Assembly (NCBI GenBank): GCA_963693305.1
Contig: OY855913.1
Location: forward strand, 13,943,522 to 14,007,521
Length of the DNA: 64,000 nucleotides
Direction: 5' to 3'
Source: Meandrina meandrites
Lineage: Eukaryota > Cnidaria > Anthozoa > Scleractinia > Meandrinidae
This document shows, piece by piece, positions 36,801-51,800 of this stretch. Numbering within the stretch: position 1 is the first letter of the stretch; the number at the start of each line of letters is the position of its first letter. Below the pieces are notes generated by a model. It was not told where the DNA came from, ran no database searches, and saw nothing but the letters and a program-made list of their open reading frames with translations. Position numbers and translations under genes: made by a program.

Positions 36801-39800
36801 TGCCATGATTTTTCTCTTGGTTAGACAGAGCCTTTGGGCATTTGTAACAGTATACTCACGAGAAAGACCAGCCTTTCTGTCTGACATTATGTGTTCAACT
36901 GACTTGCATCTTGGTGATCTAAATAGTATCCTCTTTAACTGCTCTGTAAACGTCTACACTAGCAGGGTGGGGGTGGGCTCCATTAGAAACTGCATGCCCA
37001 ATAATATTAATCACCCCAAACCACAAATTTTGATCAAAACTGAAAGCTGCATCCATAACCATCAAAACTGAACATAATTTACACAATCAATTTCCAAAAT
37101 CCTAATTGTAAAGCATACTGAGAAAAATGTGCAATGATGATCCAAAATCTCACATTCCAGTTCTGAGAACTTGAAAACCAGACTGCAAACACAGCAAACC
37201 ACATTTGATACCAAAAATAAAAAAGGTACAAATTTTTAATTGCCCCCCCCCGTCCCTTTCCCTTAACTCCCTTTGCCACTAAGACATACAGAAGTAAGGT
37301 AAGGTAAGTGGGAGCTTGTTCTGGTTCCTGTACATGTAGCATTGAGTGATCAGACGTATTTCTACTCCTCCTTGGATGGGATGCTAGTCAATTAAATTTG
37401 GCAGTACACCTGTGTATAGAGAGGTACTATGCAAGTTAAGTGTCTTGCACAAGAACAGTGACCCGTGCCAGGAATTTAACCTGGAACATTGCATGTGGAG
37501 TCCAGGATGCTAACCATTAGGCCAACAAGCCTCCTGAAACAATAAGCTCTTAAATCTGTTGTATATACATGTACACTGCCTTCTACTTTAGGTGGGTTGT
37601 CTGCAATATCACAAAACGGGCCCATCATTTTGCCCCAATAGTTCACAGCACTCAAGAATTTCAATTACACCAGGGTCACAAAGTAGCACTATAGGAAACC
37701 AAAACCTGTTAAATGGGAAATCACAAGATTATCATAATTTTTTAACAGGTATTCACGGATTTTTCAAGGGGTAAAAGCATTAAAAATCCTCCTTACAAAT
37801 TCCAGAAAACCCAGTAAACTTTTAACGGGTCATAAAATGTAATCTGCATGGGATTTTCATGACTAGAAAAGCAAACCATGAAACTCACCACCAGATTTTC
37901 ATGGTTTGAAAATTCATAGTAATTTAATGGGATGGAAAATTCATGGCCATGAAAAAATAATAATAATAATAATAATAATAATTAACATTTATATCGCGCA
38001 AATTTCATTAACGGGATGTTTTTTGTTTTTAATGGCCTATGAAAATTTTCTCACTACTTTCATAGCCTTTTTGCAGCAGCATTACTCTTGCACACCATGA
38101 AAATTCCATTTAAGTCCATTATACAACATATGAAATAGAAACTTACATACATCCACATTGAAGTAATACATCCTACAGATCTCTAAAATCTTTTATTTTC
38201 ATGAGTAAATAAAATCACTTTATCTGCAATAATAAAATAACGCTTGCAACAAACAAGTTTTTTTCGCTGGCGGCATCTTTGAGAATTTCCTTTGACAAAC
38301 GATAAATAAAAGAAACCCTTTGTTTCTCGGAAAAATGAAACCAGTGAAGGTTATATATTAACCGGCTGTTGTTTTAACGCTAACCCTAACCCTAACCCTT
38401 AGGGTTACAGTTTTACATTACAACACACGCTTGGTTTATTTGTGTTGTTCAGAATGGGGTATACTGCTGGCTAATTGACACAGAAGGCTTGTTAAAGGGA
38501 CACTGTCACGGACATTTTTTGGCTTTTTCAGTAAAACGGCTCCAAAATTACGACTTGGCACTTTCAACCATGCAGGAAATGCTCCTAGAACGTAAAGGGA
38601 AGGATATGTAGCAAATTTTTTAAAGAAGAGGGTGACCGTAAATAGTTTTCATCAGTTACTCCAAACCACAAGGACAGAGCTTGAAAAAGTCAGGCTGACT
38701 TTTTCAAGTTGAGATCAATAGCTCCCGATGGTATCACAGTTGTATCACTCTATATTTAGCTTCAGTACACTGGTATAGTAATTTTAACAAAACTTGACCA
38801 CTGTTAATAGGTTTCCAATGGTGTAAACATGTTTTTGGGCTGTTGAATTTTTGAAGTTATGCTCGTGACAGTGTCCCTTTAATTTGCCTGTCGGCAAGCT
38901 TCGATGAAAGGGCCGAGTATCTTCGGATTTATTGGGCTCAGACAAATGAATAGGAATTGTGACTCTTGGGGAGTGATTTTGTGGATGTGTTTCAAAAGAA
39001 TTCAACAATGGGGCTTAATTATTGTCCCTCAAGTGTGTATCCTTTTGTTCTTTGAAGCGTGGTGATCATGAAAAAAATGTCAAAAGCAATAAAAGCGAAA
39101 AGCACAAGTTTTGTTCTCCTGACTTTTCGTCGAAAGTTAGCAAAAAATTGAAGCAGAAAGTCACGACCTTTGGTGCAACAATTTGGTGAACAAAGTGCAA
39201 TATCTTGACAAATTTTTGTTACCTCAGCGAATTCACGATCAATAGCATTATTTCACAAGTCCATATACAATTCACTTGACACTGGACACTCATTCATCAG
39301 TCTTCAAGCAAAGTATGATACAATATCCTGGTTATGTAACTTACATGAAAAATATCTTGGTAATGGTTCAGAACTGTGTGCTTGCTTCAATGCTCGATGA
39401 ACCTGAAGCATCCTATTCGTTAGACTGCTTCAAAATGAATCACAAAACAGGCTCATGACATTATGAATATCCCAGATTTTAATATGTAATTATAAAGTAT
39501 TGGCTTATATCGAAGAAACTGTTGCTGTGATAGCAAACATTGCAAAGACTGGGTTTATGTCTTCAAACATTGTGTGTTTACACACACAGAGTGTCCGTGA
39601 CATAGGTGCTTAAAAAAAAATAGGAATTTTAAGATTGAAAAGATAGGGAAAAATAGGAAACGTTGTCTAAAAGATAGGGAAAAAATAGGAGAATTGAATT
39701 GTTGTTAGTTCTTTGATGGAAAAAGATAGCCTCCCTACACCCCACTGCTATTCCAATCCACCACTATAAAAGTTGAGACAAACCAAAGAGTTCAGCAACT

Positions 39801-42800
39801 TATCAAAGATCTCTACCAGGGGAATCACAGAGATGAAATGACTAATAAATGGCTTTGTCAAACACGAAACACACCTCGCATTCCAGAATTCTACAGCCTC
39901 ACTAAAATACACAAACCAATTACCCCAGTTTTTAATTGGTGGACAGAGAAACCATCATTGTTTGTTGATAAGCTACTTCAGCCTAAAGCACATCTCAATG
40001 AGTCCACTGACTTCATTAATTGCATGGAGGAAACATAAGTCCAAACAGGCACAAAACTTGTTTCAATGGACGTAACAAGCCTCTACAAATCACAAGAGGC
40101 GGGAATTCACACAGTATGCAAAGCATACGTAGCATCCTACCTGAATGAGCCTCCTATTCCTACACGACTACTTTAACAAGCTCCAAGACTAATTCTACCA
40201 AAAAACTTATTCCAGTTTGCTGGAAAAAACTACCTACAAACACATGGTACAGCCATGGGCACAAAAATGGCAGTCGCCTTTGTTAACATCTTCATAATAA
40301 CCAGAAGACATAATGCAGTTAATTGTGCAAGTAAACAATCAACACCACACGATGAAATTTACAGCTGAAACTTCCATCACAGAAATTACATTCACAGATA
40401 CCAAAATCTAAAAGCCTACTCAGATGTTCCAATATACAAATTTTAGTTTGTCTCATCCACCAGGATTTAAAAAAGGCTGCTTTAAAGGTGAGAATTAATC
40501 TCAGAACAAACTCTTGCAAAGAAATGTTTAAAGAGAAAATTGAAAATTTTAAAAGGCTAAAGCATGTACTAGGAAGTCATGCAGGCCTAGCTGTCAGCCC
40601 CATTTTATACAGAAGCCCAGAAGCAATGGTTGGATCTGATATATATTTTTGTTAATTTAGAGCATCCTAGTTATTCTGCTGCCAGCTTTGCATTAAATCT
40701 GTCTGTATTTCTAAAGCATAGAAAAGTATGATTCCATTTTTGTGCCTAGTGGCTTGTAGAGCCCGAGGCACTATGTTATCGTGCGCGTGTGTGTGTCCGT
40801 AAGTCGTAATTGGTAATGAGCGCATCTAATTAACATGTCATAATCGGAAGCTCAATTTGACATCCGCCACTTACTCGCTTCATGTGGTCACATTGCGCGT
40901 TTCTTCAACGACGTTGGTAAGTTTTTTATGTTAAAGATAAATTTATGTTAGTTTTCTTCTAGAGCCAGGCTCAACTTTCGGTGGATTTTCAAAGAATTTG
41001 ATCTTAGCAACATGAAGGGATTTTTCGAGAATTTTCTTGCTTTATCGGTAAAGAAACTGAAGAAAGTGTTGATGATTCTTCCCTCTATCACTGGCCGTGG
41101 ACGAGCGTTTCTTGCCGAATGTTGTCGTTATATGCAAACAGTTATATGTAAACAGCCAAAATGTGTACCACAATGATCGTAGTCTGCTCGTTGGCGAGTG
41201 CTATAAACTCTCTCGGGAGTGCCAAACGTCCCTTCCGGGAGCCATAACTAACCTCCCTCGGGAGTGCCAAATGTCCCTTCGGGGAGCCATAACTAAACTC
41301 CCTCGCGAGTGCCAAACAAAATCCCTTCGGGGAGTTATAAATTTATCAAAAGACTTTAGTTTTGAAAATTACAGTTAAGTTCTTGTTCAGTTGAAATTGT
41401 TAAAGTTGATACTTATTTTACAATAAAGTTTCTTCTTGTTGTTGTATCATGTAGTCATTGCAAATGATACTATTCTTCATATCACTAGGCACATGTAGTC
41501 ATAGACTGCCTATTTTTAACTTTGTAACACATTTTCGCTTCACCAGCTAAAAAAATAGGAGGTTTCATCTAAAAACAGGAGAAAATAGGAATATGATCAA
41601 AAAATAGGAAAAATAGGAACTGGACACCCTGCACACATTAAAAAGGCGTTTCAGCAAGTAAACATTCTTTTGAGTCATAAACAACAAGTTTTTGCTAGAA
41701 TTGTGATACTTTTGGCTTACGGATCACTTTCAAAGTTTACACTTGCTTGAAAATAACCAGGCACGTTCATTTAAACCTTTGTTATTGATGATAACCTAAA
41801 TCTACAAAGTGATTCCAGCTACCGGGTATGTTTTACACCAGCGTTACAGAATGAAGATCGGTGTATTTTACTCACAGTGCCCACACAGTGTATTTGCGGT
41901 AAATGAAAAGACCAACAAGCTGAAAAGACGCCCAAAAGTTCAAAGGTAGCTTTTTGCTTGGGAACAAAGGGGAATGGTTAGTTTCCTCAATGGTTCTGTG
42001 AGGGTTGCAAAGTGGGGAATAAATCTGCTGCTGTAATAAGCCTATCATAGAAAGCCTCACACTTCACTGACAGTTTCAGGCCCTCTTGTTTCTTGCAGGC
42101 CCCTAATGCTTCCTTCTTTTGGGCTGATTCCTTTTTCAGACAGAAGAATGCCCAAAAAAAAACAGTCTGGCTACTTTGAATAAGCATTTGTCAGCACTGA
42201 GAGTCAAACCATGCTGTCTCTGAGCTATTCCATGGTTTTAAAAAGGCACTGGTCATGAGTTTTTTTGTCTGGGCCATGTACATATTGTCAGAGATATTGT
42301 CAACACCTTCTACTCCAACCCAAGTGGTAGATATCTCATGTTGGTACAGCTCACTTGCTGAACTCACACCAAACAATAGTTGCTTATACATGTACATGTA
42401 CATTTAATTTATACGCAGTACTGCGGAGATACAAAACTTCAAAAAGGAATATCTTTCAGTTTTAATTTTCAGGATGAAGGCAGTGCTCAAGAGAGAAATG
42501 AATTTTTAAAAAATTTCAAGGCTACAATGTTGTAGCCTTGAGTTTTTTTCTCAGGCTAAAAAATGCAACTGCTTACACACTAGTATTGCAAGGATCGTTT
42601 CATCATTAATCTGCAGTTCATGTATGTCTTTCATATATTCATTAGGTCAAAACTTGTAAAATCACTTTTGCCATGACATCATGGCTCATTAGTATTCAGC
42701 ATGTGTAAGAGACTCTTCTTCTACCCATACTACCTCTTGGTCTTATTGACTAAACTTGAGGGTTTGATTCATAAACGTTAATTGAAATAGCTGTATAGTG

Positions 42801-45800
42801 CCCCCAAATAAATGATTTCTTCTTTGTCATTGTCATCTAATTACAGTGGAACCCCGCCTTATGGCCACCTCGTTAATACGGCCACCTCATTATTACGGCC
42901 ACTTTTTTTTGTCCCGGGGAAAGGCCCATATATTTCCTTATAATAAAACCTCGTTTATGCGGCCACCCCGTTAATACGGCCAATGGCCACATTCTGAAAT
43001 CCCAACCTGTATAATCCTTTAGAATTTACCCCGTTAATACGGCCACTCGAACCAAATGTCACTTATAATTGACCAAACAAAACAAATACAGTACTTGAGA
43101 AACAATATTGAACAATACTATTTTATTCAAAACCCCTGTAACTTGTCATGTCATTGACGTCTATGGTTTTATGTCTAACTAGTCATCAATTGTAACCAAT
43201 CAAACAACAGTTTAAAAGAAAATGAATACCTCTAATATTCCCTTAGCTAAATTACAAAGCGTATAAGTCACTGTGTGTGTAATAAAGCAAATAAATACAA
43301 AACTTGCGGCTTCCTCTCTTGAGTAGACCTGTCATGAAATTTAACCCAGCCCCGTTAATACGGCCACCCCGTTAATACGGCCAAATTTCCATGGCCCGTT
43401 GGTGGCCGTATTAACGGGGTTCCACTGTATTATTATTATTATCCTAAAAGTCCATGTATAAGCTGCACATTTCCCCAGAACATTCAAAAATTGGGGTTGC
43501 CCATGTGGTTGAGTTTTTAAAGGCCTAATCAATATTCATATGTTACTCAATAAACACTACAAACTGAAAACATGTTGTTCATTGTCTTTTTCATTCCTTC
43601 TTAAAGCTGTTTCCATTGACACCTGTGGCTAGTCAGTTCAACACATCTTGCATGTGGAGGTGCGAGAAAATACCAAGATATTAACAAGTACTCGTGAGGC
43701 AAATGCAGCCCTGTCAAAAGGTTCTTGAGTAGTAGGCAAAATGCCTGGAGTAGTCGGCAGCAGAGGCAACATGCATATTTTGGATGCCATCTTGTTTGTG
43801 ACTGCAAAAGCATTTTCACCTGTGCAGAAAACTTGAAAATCTAATGTCAACAGCATGATCACGTCCGTTTACAGTACTTAATATTTCTTGCTCAAAGTGT
43901 TATTCTGCAACTAGAATATTGGCTTTTCTTCAGTAAGACATCACCAGGGACACAATCCATCAGCATACATGACATACATTCATACAACGGTTCGCAATGC
44001 ATTCAACATGGATGTTTTGGGCCATGTTGTGAGCACAGGGAGACCACAATATTTGAGGAAATGAATAAAGAATAATATTATTCACGTGGTTTTCTGTATT
44101 GTTTTTCTTATATGTACAGTAGGCGTCAATTAACACGACAGCACCGCTATCGTGTGCAGAGCTGCTCAAGTGGATCTGAAATATGCTAATTTTTTACTTA
44201 TAATATTAATAAGTAACAAGGGTGGCAACTCTTTCACGAAATAATTTGAACACGCTGTGCGAAATCGCTTTAAACTCGCTTCTTTCGTACCTTTTTGCGA
44301 CCAAAATCGACCCAAACGAAAGCTAGATAATTTGCGAATACTCTTACCTGACAGTCTCCTGAAAAGAAGCGATTTCCAGACAGAATTTGAGTTCCCTTTT
44401 AGCAGTTTTGCTCGGAGTTTTTTTCGTTACATGTGCGGCCCGTTACCTTGGCACATACGCGCGAGATTTACGCGCCATCAAGTGCGAATCAGTGACGCTG
44501 CCTCCCCTGCAAAAATGTTTTTGTGCAAACACTCACCTCTCCCGGTCAGTCAAAATTTGCCTTTTCCGATCTAGTTCACAGTGAATTCGCGGCAAATATT
44601 GCGCTTTCATATTGTGGCAAAATGGTTGCGTGAAATTCGCGCACAACACATTGTTCGTGATTTCCGGACACACGCAAATTTTGACTGACCGGGAGAAATG
44701 AGTGTTTGCACAAAAACATTTTTGCAGGGGAGGCAGTGTCACTGATTCGCACTTGATGGCGCGTAAATCTCGCGCGTATATGCCAAGGTAACGGGCCGCA
44801 CATGTAACGAAAAAAAACTCCGAGCAAAACTGCTAAAAGGGAACTCAAATTCTGTCTGGAAATTGCTTCTTTTCAGGAGACTGTCAGGTAAGAGTATTCG
44901 CAAATTATCTAGCTTTCGTTTGGGTCGATTTTGGTCGCAAAAAGGTGCGAAAGAAGCGAGTTTAAAGCGATTTCGCACAGCGTGTTCAAATTATTTCGTG
45001 AAAGAGTTGCCACCCTTGTTACTTATTAATACTGTAGGTAAAAAAATTAGCATATTTCAGATCCGCTCGCGCACTTGAGCAGCTCTGCACACGATAGCGG
45101 TGCTGTCGCGTTTATTGACGCCTACTGTACATATAAGAAAAACAATACAGAAAACCACGTGAATAATATTATTCTTTATTCATTTATTCATTTCCTCAAA
45201 TATTGTGGTCTCCCTGTGTTGTGAGTGAGGAGAAGCATTGTTGCTGTGTTTTGGTTTATATTTCTTGTGTAAAAGCAAAACAAGATCAAAGTAATTGTTG
45301 TTTAGTATCAATTAATTGTGTAACTGATTTTATGGCAAAGTTAAAACTTAAAATCTGATTTATTTAGTTAACTGAAGTGTGTAGTAGCTGGCAGATATTT
45401 CGTTGTAGGCAGCAAAATCGTCGGCTGCCGGCACATTTTGACTGGGTTTCAAATGGCTGACCATTTGAATTTTTTGCTCACCTTAACAGCAGATTTATCC
45501 ACTGATTTATCAAACTCTTGTTCTGCACAACGTTTGGACCCTGTTACGAGTAGCAGTTTCCTAAAAGATAAGGTTCCTTTGGAGAACCGAACCAAAGGTA
45601 AATATTCCTCCCTATTTTTGCATGGCTGTGTTGTGATTCCGAGACTCCTGTCTACATTTTAAAGCTTGACAACTAAGCATTCACTCACATCACAAACAAC
45701 ATCATCCTGCTCATGGAGTGTTTAGAAGTGATATTATTGAAAAAAGGGAACGAGAAAGCTTCTCAGTTTAGTTTAGATATAGTGAACTGAAACTAAAAAG

Positions 45801-48800
45801 GTATGACAAGTGAAATTTCGCTATCTTAAAAGACCCAATTCATACAAAAGTTTGCAACAATATAATTGCTGTGTCTTGTTTTGAAACTGCACAATTTTGT
45901 CCTTGTTTCATCACATTACTGGAACTTCAAACTCTATTTTTTTTCTCTGTCAAAGTATAAATTGGGGGTGCAGCTTATTTACAAGTGCAGCTGAAACATG
46001 GACTATATTTTACAGTATTATTATTGTGTTTATTATTATTACTATCATTATTAATATTATTATTACCTCACTATGAACAGAGTCAAAATCCTCTTCAATT
46101 TCCTCCTTTTCTTCCCCTTGTTCAGACACATCACTTCCTTCAGAATTTTCAAAATTGTCTCTTGGAGCTTCGCCTGCTGAAGTGCTCTTTAAGAATAATG
46201 CTTAAAGTTATTATGACAACAAGTATTTTGAGATATTGTACATATTAGGGGATAGCCTAGAGCAACTCTAGCTCCTTAAGTGCTTTCCAAACTTCTCAAG
46301 TGTACCATAATTCGAAAGTACACAGCTAAAAGCATGAACATTTGTTTTATATCATTGCCAGTGGAAATGTACATCAAAACCTGTGCAAGAAAAAAAATTT
46401 GGGCAAAGTGATTTGCTCACGCTATCAGTGTGCACTATTGGATTATGGTGCATGCTTACGTATACTGAATTGATTGCACGGCGCCGCTAGCTACATATGT
46501 TATAATTATTTTGAAATACAGCATTGCCTTGAATAACAGCCTAGAGTTATTTTCCACCTCATTGGTCAAGAAAACATGCCCTCACTCAAGAGGTTCTTTA
46601 CACCCCATAATAACCTATGACACTCGCCCTAATGCATTTTCAAAGTCAATCAAAAATGCAGATGGCTATTTTGTGGTCCAAACATGTGACCTCATGCAAA
46701 AATGTACACTTTTACGGTTTTTTTCCATTTTTGAATGGAATTCTGTTCACAACCCATTTACCATACGTTCAGAAAAAATTTTCATCCATTTGAATGGCTT
46801 GGGCCATCCAATGAAAAAATTTCCAATCCGTTTGAATGACTTGTACCATCCATTCAGAAAAAGTTTGCATCTGTTTGAACAGCTTAGGCCATCCCTTCAG
46901 AAAAATTGTCATCTTTTCTTCCGTTTGAATGGCTATAATATTATCAGTACAGAGAACAGCTTCTCCCATTCAAACGGCTTTGGGTATGAGCTGAAAATGA
47001 AGGTCAAGAGCGACATCTTTCTGCTGCCGAGGTTTCACACCTTCAAGCAGAAAAGCAAGACAACCTAACTGGATTACACTGATTGGCCAAAAGTGTGACA
47101 GCTAAGACAAGTGGAAGCTTGGAAGGAATCAATTTTTAACCAAATGTAGTTTGAATTCACTGGTTTCTTGGTGCCAACAATAACTCAATAGTTAAAAAAA
47201 AACAGTATTAACAAAATAATCGAAAAAAATGTTTGAAGCGAAAAACAAAAGTATCATGTTGCAAACAAAAAACGTTGTGTTACAGTAGTAGAGATAAGCA
47301 TGAGTATCATGTCTGGCTTTTTTAATGTCTAATTGAAAGTGAAATAAAACAAACAAAATACTATGCTTTTAATTAATCAGCCACTTTACATTTGCACTGT
47401 CCTTTGAGTCTCTGAGTTTTATTCAGCATGCAAAAAGATTACACAGTGACTGATGTGTGATTTTTGAATTTCCAAGCTAACAAGTTCATTTGACACTTCT
47501 ATCCAGTCTTGCACAAAAGAGGTTTGTGTGACATAGGAGCACTACACAAAGCAATTACAATCTTCTTTTAGATTACCTCAGAAAGCCAAAGTTTCAAAGG
47601 AGTTTTCTCTTCCTCAGAATTTTCATCTGATTCTACACCTGGGTTTGGGGTCTGCAGAGACCAAGATAAAAACTATACAAATTAAAAAAGCTTAAGGTCA
47701 CCATCAAAATATGCATGCACAAATGATATCACACAATCAGATATAATTATATATTATATTAAAGAAATAAGAAGCACTTGAGGGAACCGTTGAGTTACAT
47801 AAGCACACAGAAAAATTAAAGAACACGAGAGAAGTGCCTACAGAACACTTCTAATGCTTCTCAAGTGTTGTAAAAATTTCCAATTGCTTGTATGTATATA
47901 GCTCAACAATGCAGAAGGCCCAATTTTTTTTTAATAACAAAATGTTAAAGAAATTGCAAGAGCTTAAACTTGTGATGTAAGCAGCCCCATACACTATTAC
48001 ATTTTGGGGGACACTAATCCCATTTTCCAGCTCAAAATCCAGTCTCCTGTCCAAATTTTACCAAAGGTCCCATTCCTAGTGTTAAACTAGGACATTATCC
48101 CAGCACCTCATAGAAACGGCCAAAAAAAGAAATGAAGTCTGAAGCTCTTTTTGACCCAGCGTGACAAACGCAATTAAGATGCCCACAAATAAAATTCCAT
48201 GTATACTGATCAGTGAATTCCCCAGTCTCAGTTAATCAAAATTTTCCCTCCGTAGAAAGGGCAAATTCCAGTTCCTATTTTACCCTTTAGGTCCCAATTA
48301 GAGATGGAGTGTCATGCCTCCCAAGATGCTTTGCACCTTAAATTAACTGATTATAGAAAACTGACAGGACCTCAAAACAACAAGAAGTTGCTAGCAACTT
48401 AAAACCACGCTCATATTTTTTGCTAATTAACACCTTTTATTCTCAAAAGTCACGGTTTAATTTAATCTGTTTGCACTATGAGTAAAAGACTAGCAAAGTA
48501 GTCATGCGAGTCACACAATCTGAGGGTTACGTTATCCAAGGCTATCTTTAGCTTGGTGTTTTTTTCCCTACTAATGACGTAACCCCTGCACATTTGGGCA
48601 CGCTTAATTGTTTACCTTGGCAAATATTTAATTTTCCTTCAAATCTCTGAACTCGCTTTGATTAATAGCCAAAGAATTCACTTCAGTTGCCTAAACCCAC
48701 AAGAAATACTCGCAAAATTGCAAATAAATTAATGACCGTCGCTTCTGGCAAAATAAACTTGCAAAGAAAGCTTAATCTTATCTGTCACATAGCGAAAGTT

Positions 48801-51800
48801 ACAGCTGCAATGTCAGCGCATTCCATGGCTGACGTACAACCTTTCTTTAGTGTAATCAATATTCCCTTTGAATCCAACACTTTGATAACCTCACCTTTAA
48901 AACTTAACGTCATTTTTGCTAATTAACAACATTCTTCCTCAAAAGTCACGGTTAAGATTACTTTTTTTGTACTATGAGTTAAGGACTAGTAGAGTAGTAA
49001 TGTGAGTCACACAATCTGTTGCTTACATTATCTTTAGCTATCTTTAGCTAGGTGTTTTTTCCCTACCGATGACGTAACACCCACAAGTACAGGCACACTC
49101 AGTTGTTTACCTCAGTATATATATAATTCCTCTTCAAATCCCCCCTGGACTGGCTTCGATTAAAACAGCCAAAGAATTCACTTCCAATGCCTAAACTGAC
49201 AAGAAATACTAGTAAAATTGCAAATAAATTTATGACCATCACTTCTGGTGAAATAAACTTGCAACGTAAACTTGTCACGTAGCGAAAGTGAAAGCTGCAA
49301 CGTCAGTGCATTCCATGGCTGACGTAATACCATTTTTTAGGGAATTTAATATTCTCTTTGAATCCAACGCTTCAGTAAGACGAAAAGAACAAATATTTTA
49401 TAATAAGGAATACAATATCGTAACATTTTCCGTACACTACTGTTTCAACAGCTTTTGGCGAATAAAAATCACAGATTGCGCAATTCAAAGTCCCCATCAC
49501 GATTTGGCTGAGTGGAGGTTTGGGTCTGGTCACCGACAAAAAATATACTACGACTAATAATAAATCCCGTGCAGAGCAAGAACCGCGCTTGGCCAATGGC
49601 CGTGCAGTTAACTAAAGGCAGGATTTTGATTGCCAGGTTAAAGCCCATGAAAGTCTTCAAATGTTGTTTTCTTTGCTTTTTTTGAATCATTACTGTTAAT
49701 TCACTGTTCTTAGTTTGTTAATTATTCTGACCACAAACTTTTGCCTCTGTTTTAGTTCATAGGATCAGAACTCATTTTGGTTGCAAATGGTGTAATGGCT
49801 GAACATAGCCCAAACAATTACAGTAAGTGAGCATTATTCCAGAAATCCGCTTTCAAATAGACAATGGAAATAGTGTAAATTATAAGATAAATGGTGAAAC
49901 TTGCAAAACATATTTCTGAGTGAGGGAGTTCTTATCTTCTATCAGTATTTTGAAAATTGCTCAAACTTAGTAAACAGTACATCCTCGGAGACCCAGGGGC
50001 AGTAATAGTCGGGGCAAAATGAAGTAAACCGGGCAGAAATCATAGCGGCAAAAGTTTTCTATAAAAATATAAGAGCCCCTGGGAAATGAGTCTCTCCAGG
50101 CCAGACCATTTCCAAGCGGCTCTATCTGCAAATGCTGGTTCCTGATTGAGCAAAAAAATCCTTTGTATTATTTTGCCCAATCGACGAACAGTAACTTCAG
50201 AGTCACTTTCGTGTGTTCTTATATGGCGATTATTGTATCGGCCAAATTTTATTTCAATTAACATAAGATAGCCGAAAAAAGTTGGAAGTCATTTCCAATA
50301 TCAGAAAGAAAGATATCTCAACATCCACCGGCAATTTTTGTTTGGATGGTGTCTTGTTACCTGTGCAATGCATTGGGGGCAGTTCGGCATACTCGTCTAG
50401 CCTGCACTGCGTGCATTTCTTTGCAGCACGGGAATATTCCAGTTGGCTGAAATATCCAAAATAAAAAATATAAAAAAGAAATGAAATGAGTGATTGATGT
50501 AAGCTTTTAGGTATCAATTTTCTGAAATTTTTCTTTGGGGTTAAAAGTATTGAAAGTACTGGCTTTTACGTTCGATTTCACGTTTTTTTCTGACTTTATC
50601 TCAACATTTTTTGGCCGACTACAATGTTTCTGCACTCAGACGAGTGTGCCTAACAGCCGCCAATGTGTTGCACACAGGTAAACAAGCCACTATCTTCGAT
50701 TCCTCTCATCAGTCCAAGTGAAAATATCTGGGTAGATCTTGAAATATATTTCTTTCTGACATCCGAAATGATTCCCCGACTTTTTTGTGGTTTTCTAATG
50801 TAAATTGAAATAAACTGCCGTGTAAGAACACACAAAAGTGACCCTGAATAATACAAAGGATTTTTTTTGCTCAATCAGGAGCCAGTATTCGCAGAGTCGC
50901 TTGGAAATGCTGGTCAGACTCATTTCCCAGGGGCTCTTATACTTTTATAGAAAACTTTCGCCGCTACAATTATCTGCCTGGTTTACTTCATTTTGCCCCG
51001 ACTAACTGCCCCTGGCATGGGTCTCCGAGGATGCAGACAGTATGAAACTACAAAATAATTATGTGTATATGTAGGAGTGTCAAAGTTGTAAATGTGAAAG
51101 ACAAATAAATGGTCTATTAGATCTGACCGGGATTGACCCCTAAAGATATGCACTCTTCTTATGATTGAAATCACAAAGTTCAGTTTTTTTTCCAAGAGGA
51201 GATGGTAATGAATCCTGCAATCTCATTGGTTCTTAGGGTGGGCAAGATTTTCCTTTCTCTGCTCATGGGGAGGGTTATATTTTGATTTGCGAGTTCATTT
51301 TGCCACGAGATGGACAAACTCATAAAAGTTTTGCACTCCAAAATTGATGTAGTTGCTCACCAACTACTGTAAATGTGAAAGGAAAAATTATAAGTTGTAA
51401 GTGCTTTTCAGTCCAAGAATTAGGCATAAATAACTTAAAGAACTCACAAGCCGAAATGGAGTTAAAAGTGTTTCGTGACAGATTTTATGCTCTGTTTTGG
51501 TGCTAAATTTGTGCTGTTTTTATTATTTCAGTTGCTTTATTTTTTTTTCTGATGAACTTTTTCCATGAGTATTGTTCATTTTACCAAATTTATTTTGTTT
51601 GGCAGTAAGCAGATCATTCTTCACTCTTTCCGTACCTTAGTGATCACAATGCAGCAAGGTGTGTATACTAACAGATAGTAGACAACAGCATAGAAAGTGT
51701 AGTTCAGCAGTTTTTTTCAATAACTATTGCAATCAACATGTGACTGGGCAACACAACTGGCAAGTGGAATGTGTGACCAGTCAAATCCCCAATTAGGCTG

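Noticed and set aside
44257..44978. Two similar 80-105 codon frames on opposite strands
   Set aside because: Mirror images of the two arms of the hairpin element.
45482..45560. Possible minus-strand exon (acceptor cttatcttttag, donor aag/gtgagc, frame with SKRCAEQEFDKSVDKSAVK)
   Set aside because: Open only in phase 2, which does not fit the neighbouring exon at 46067 (ends phase 0), while 36681-36732 joins both neighbours. It could be an alternative exon but is not needed.
46511..47068. 185-codon open frame
   Set aside because: Its length comes from a 42-bp tandem repeat; composition is AT-driven and there is no recognisable domain.
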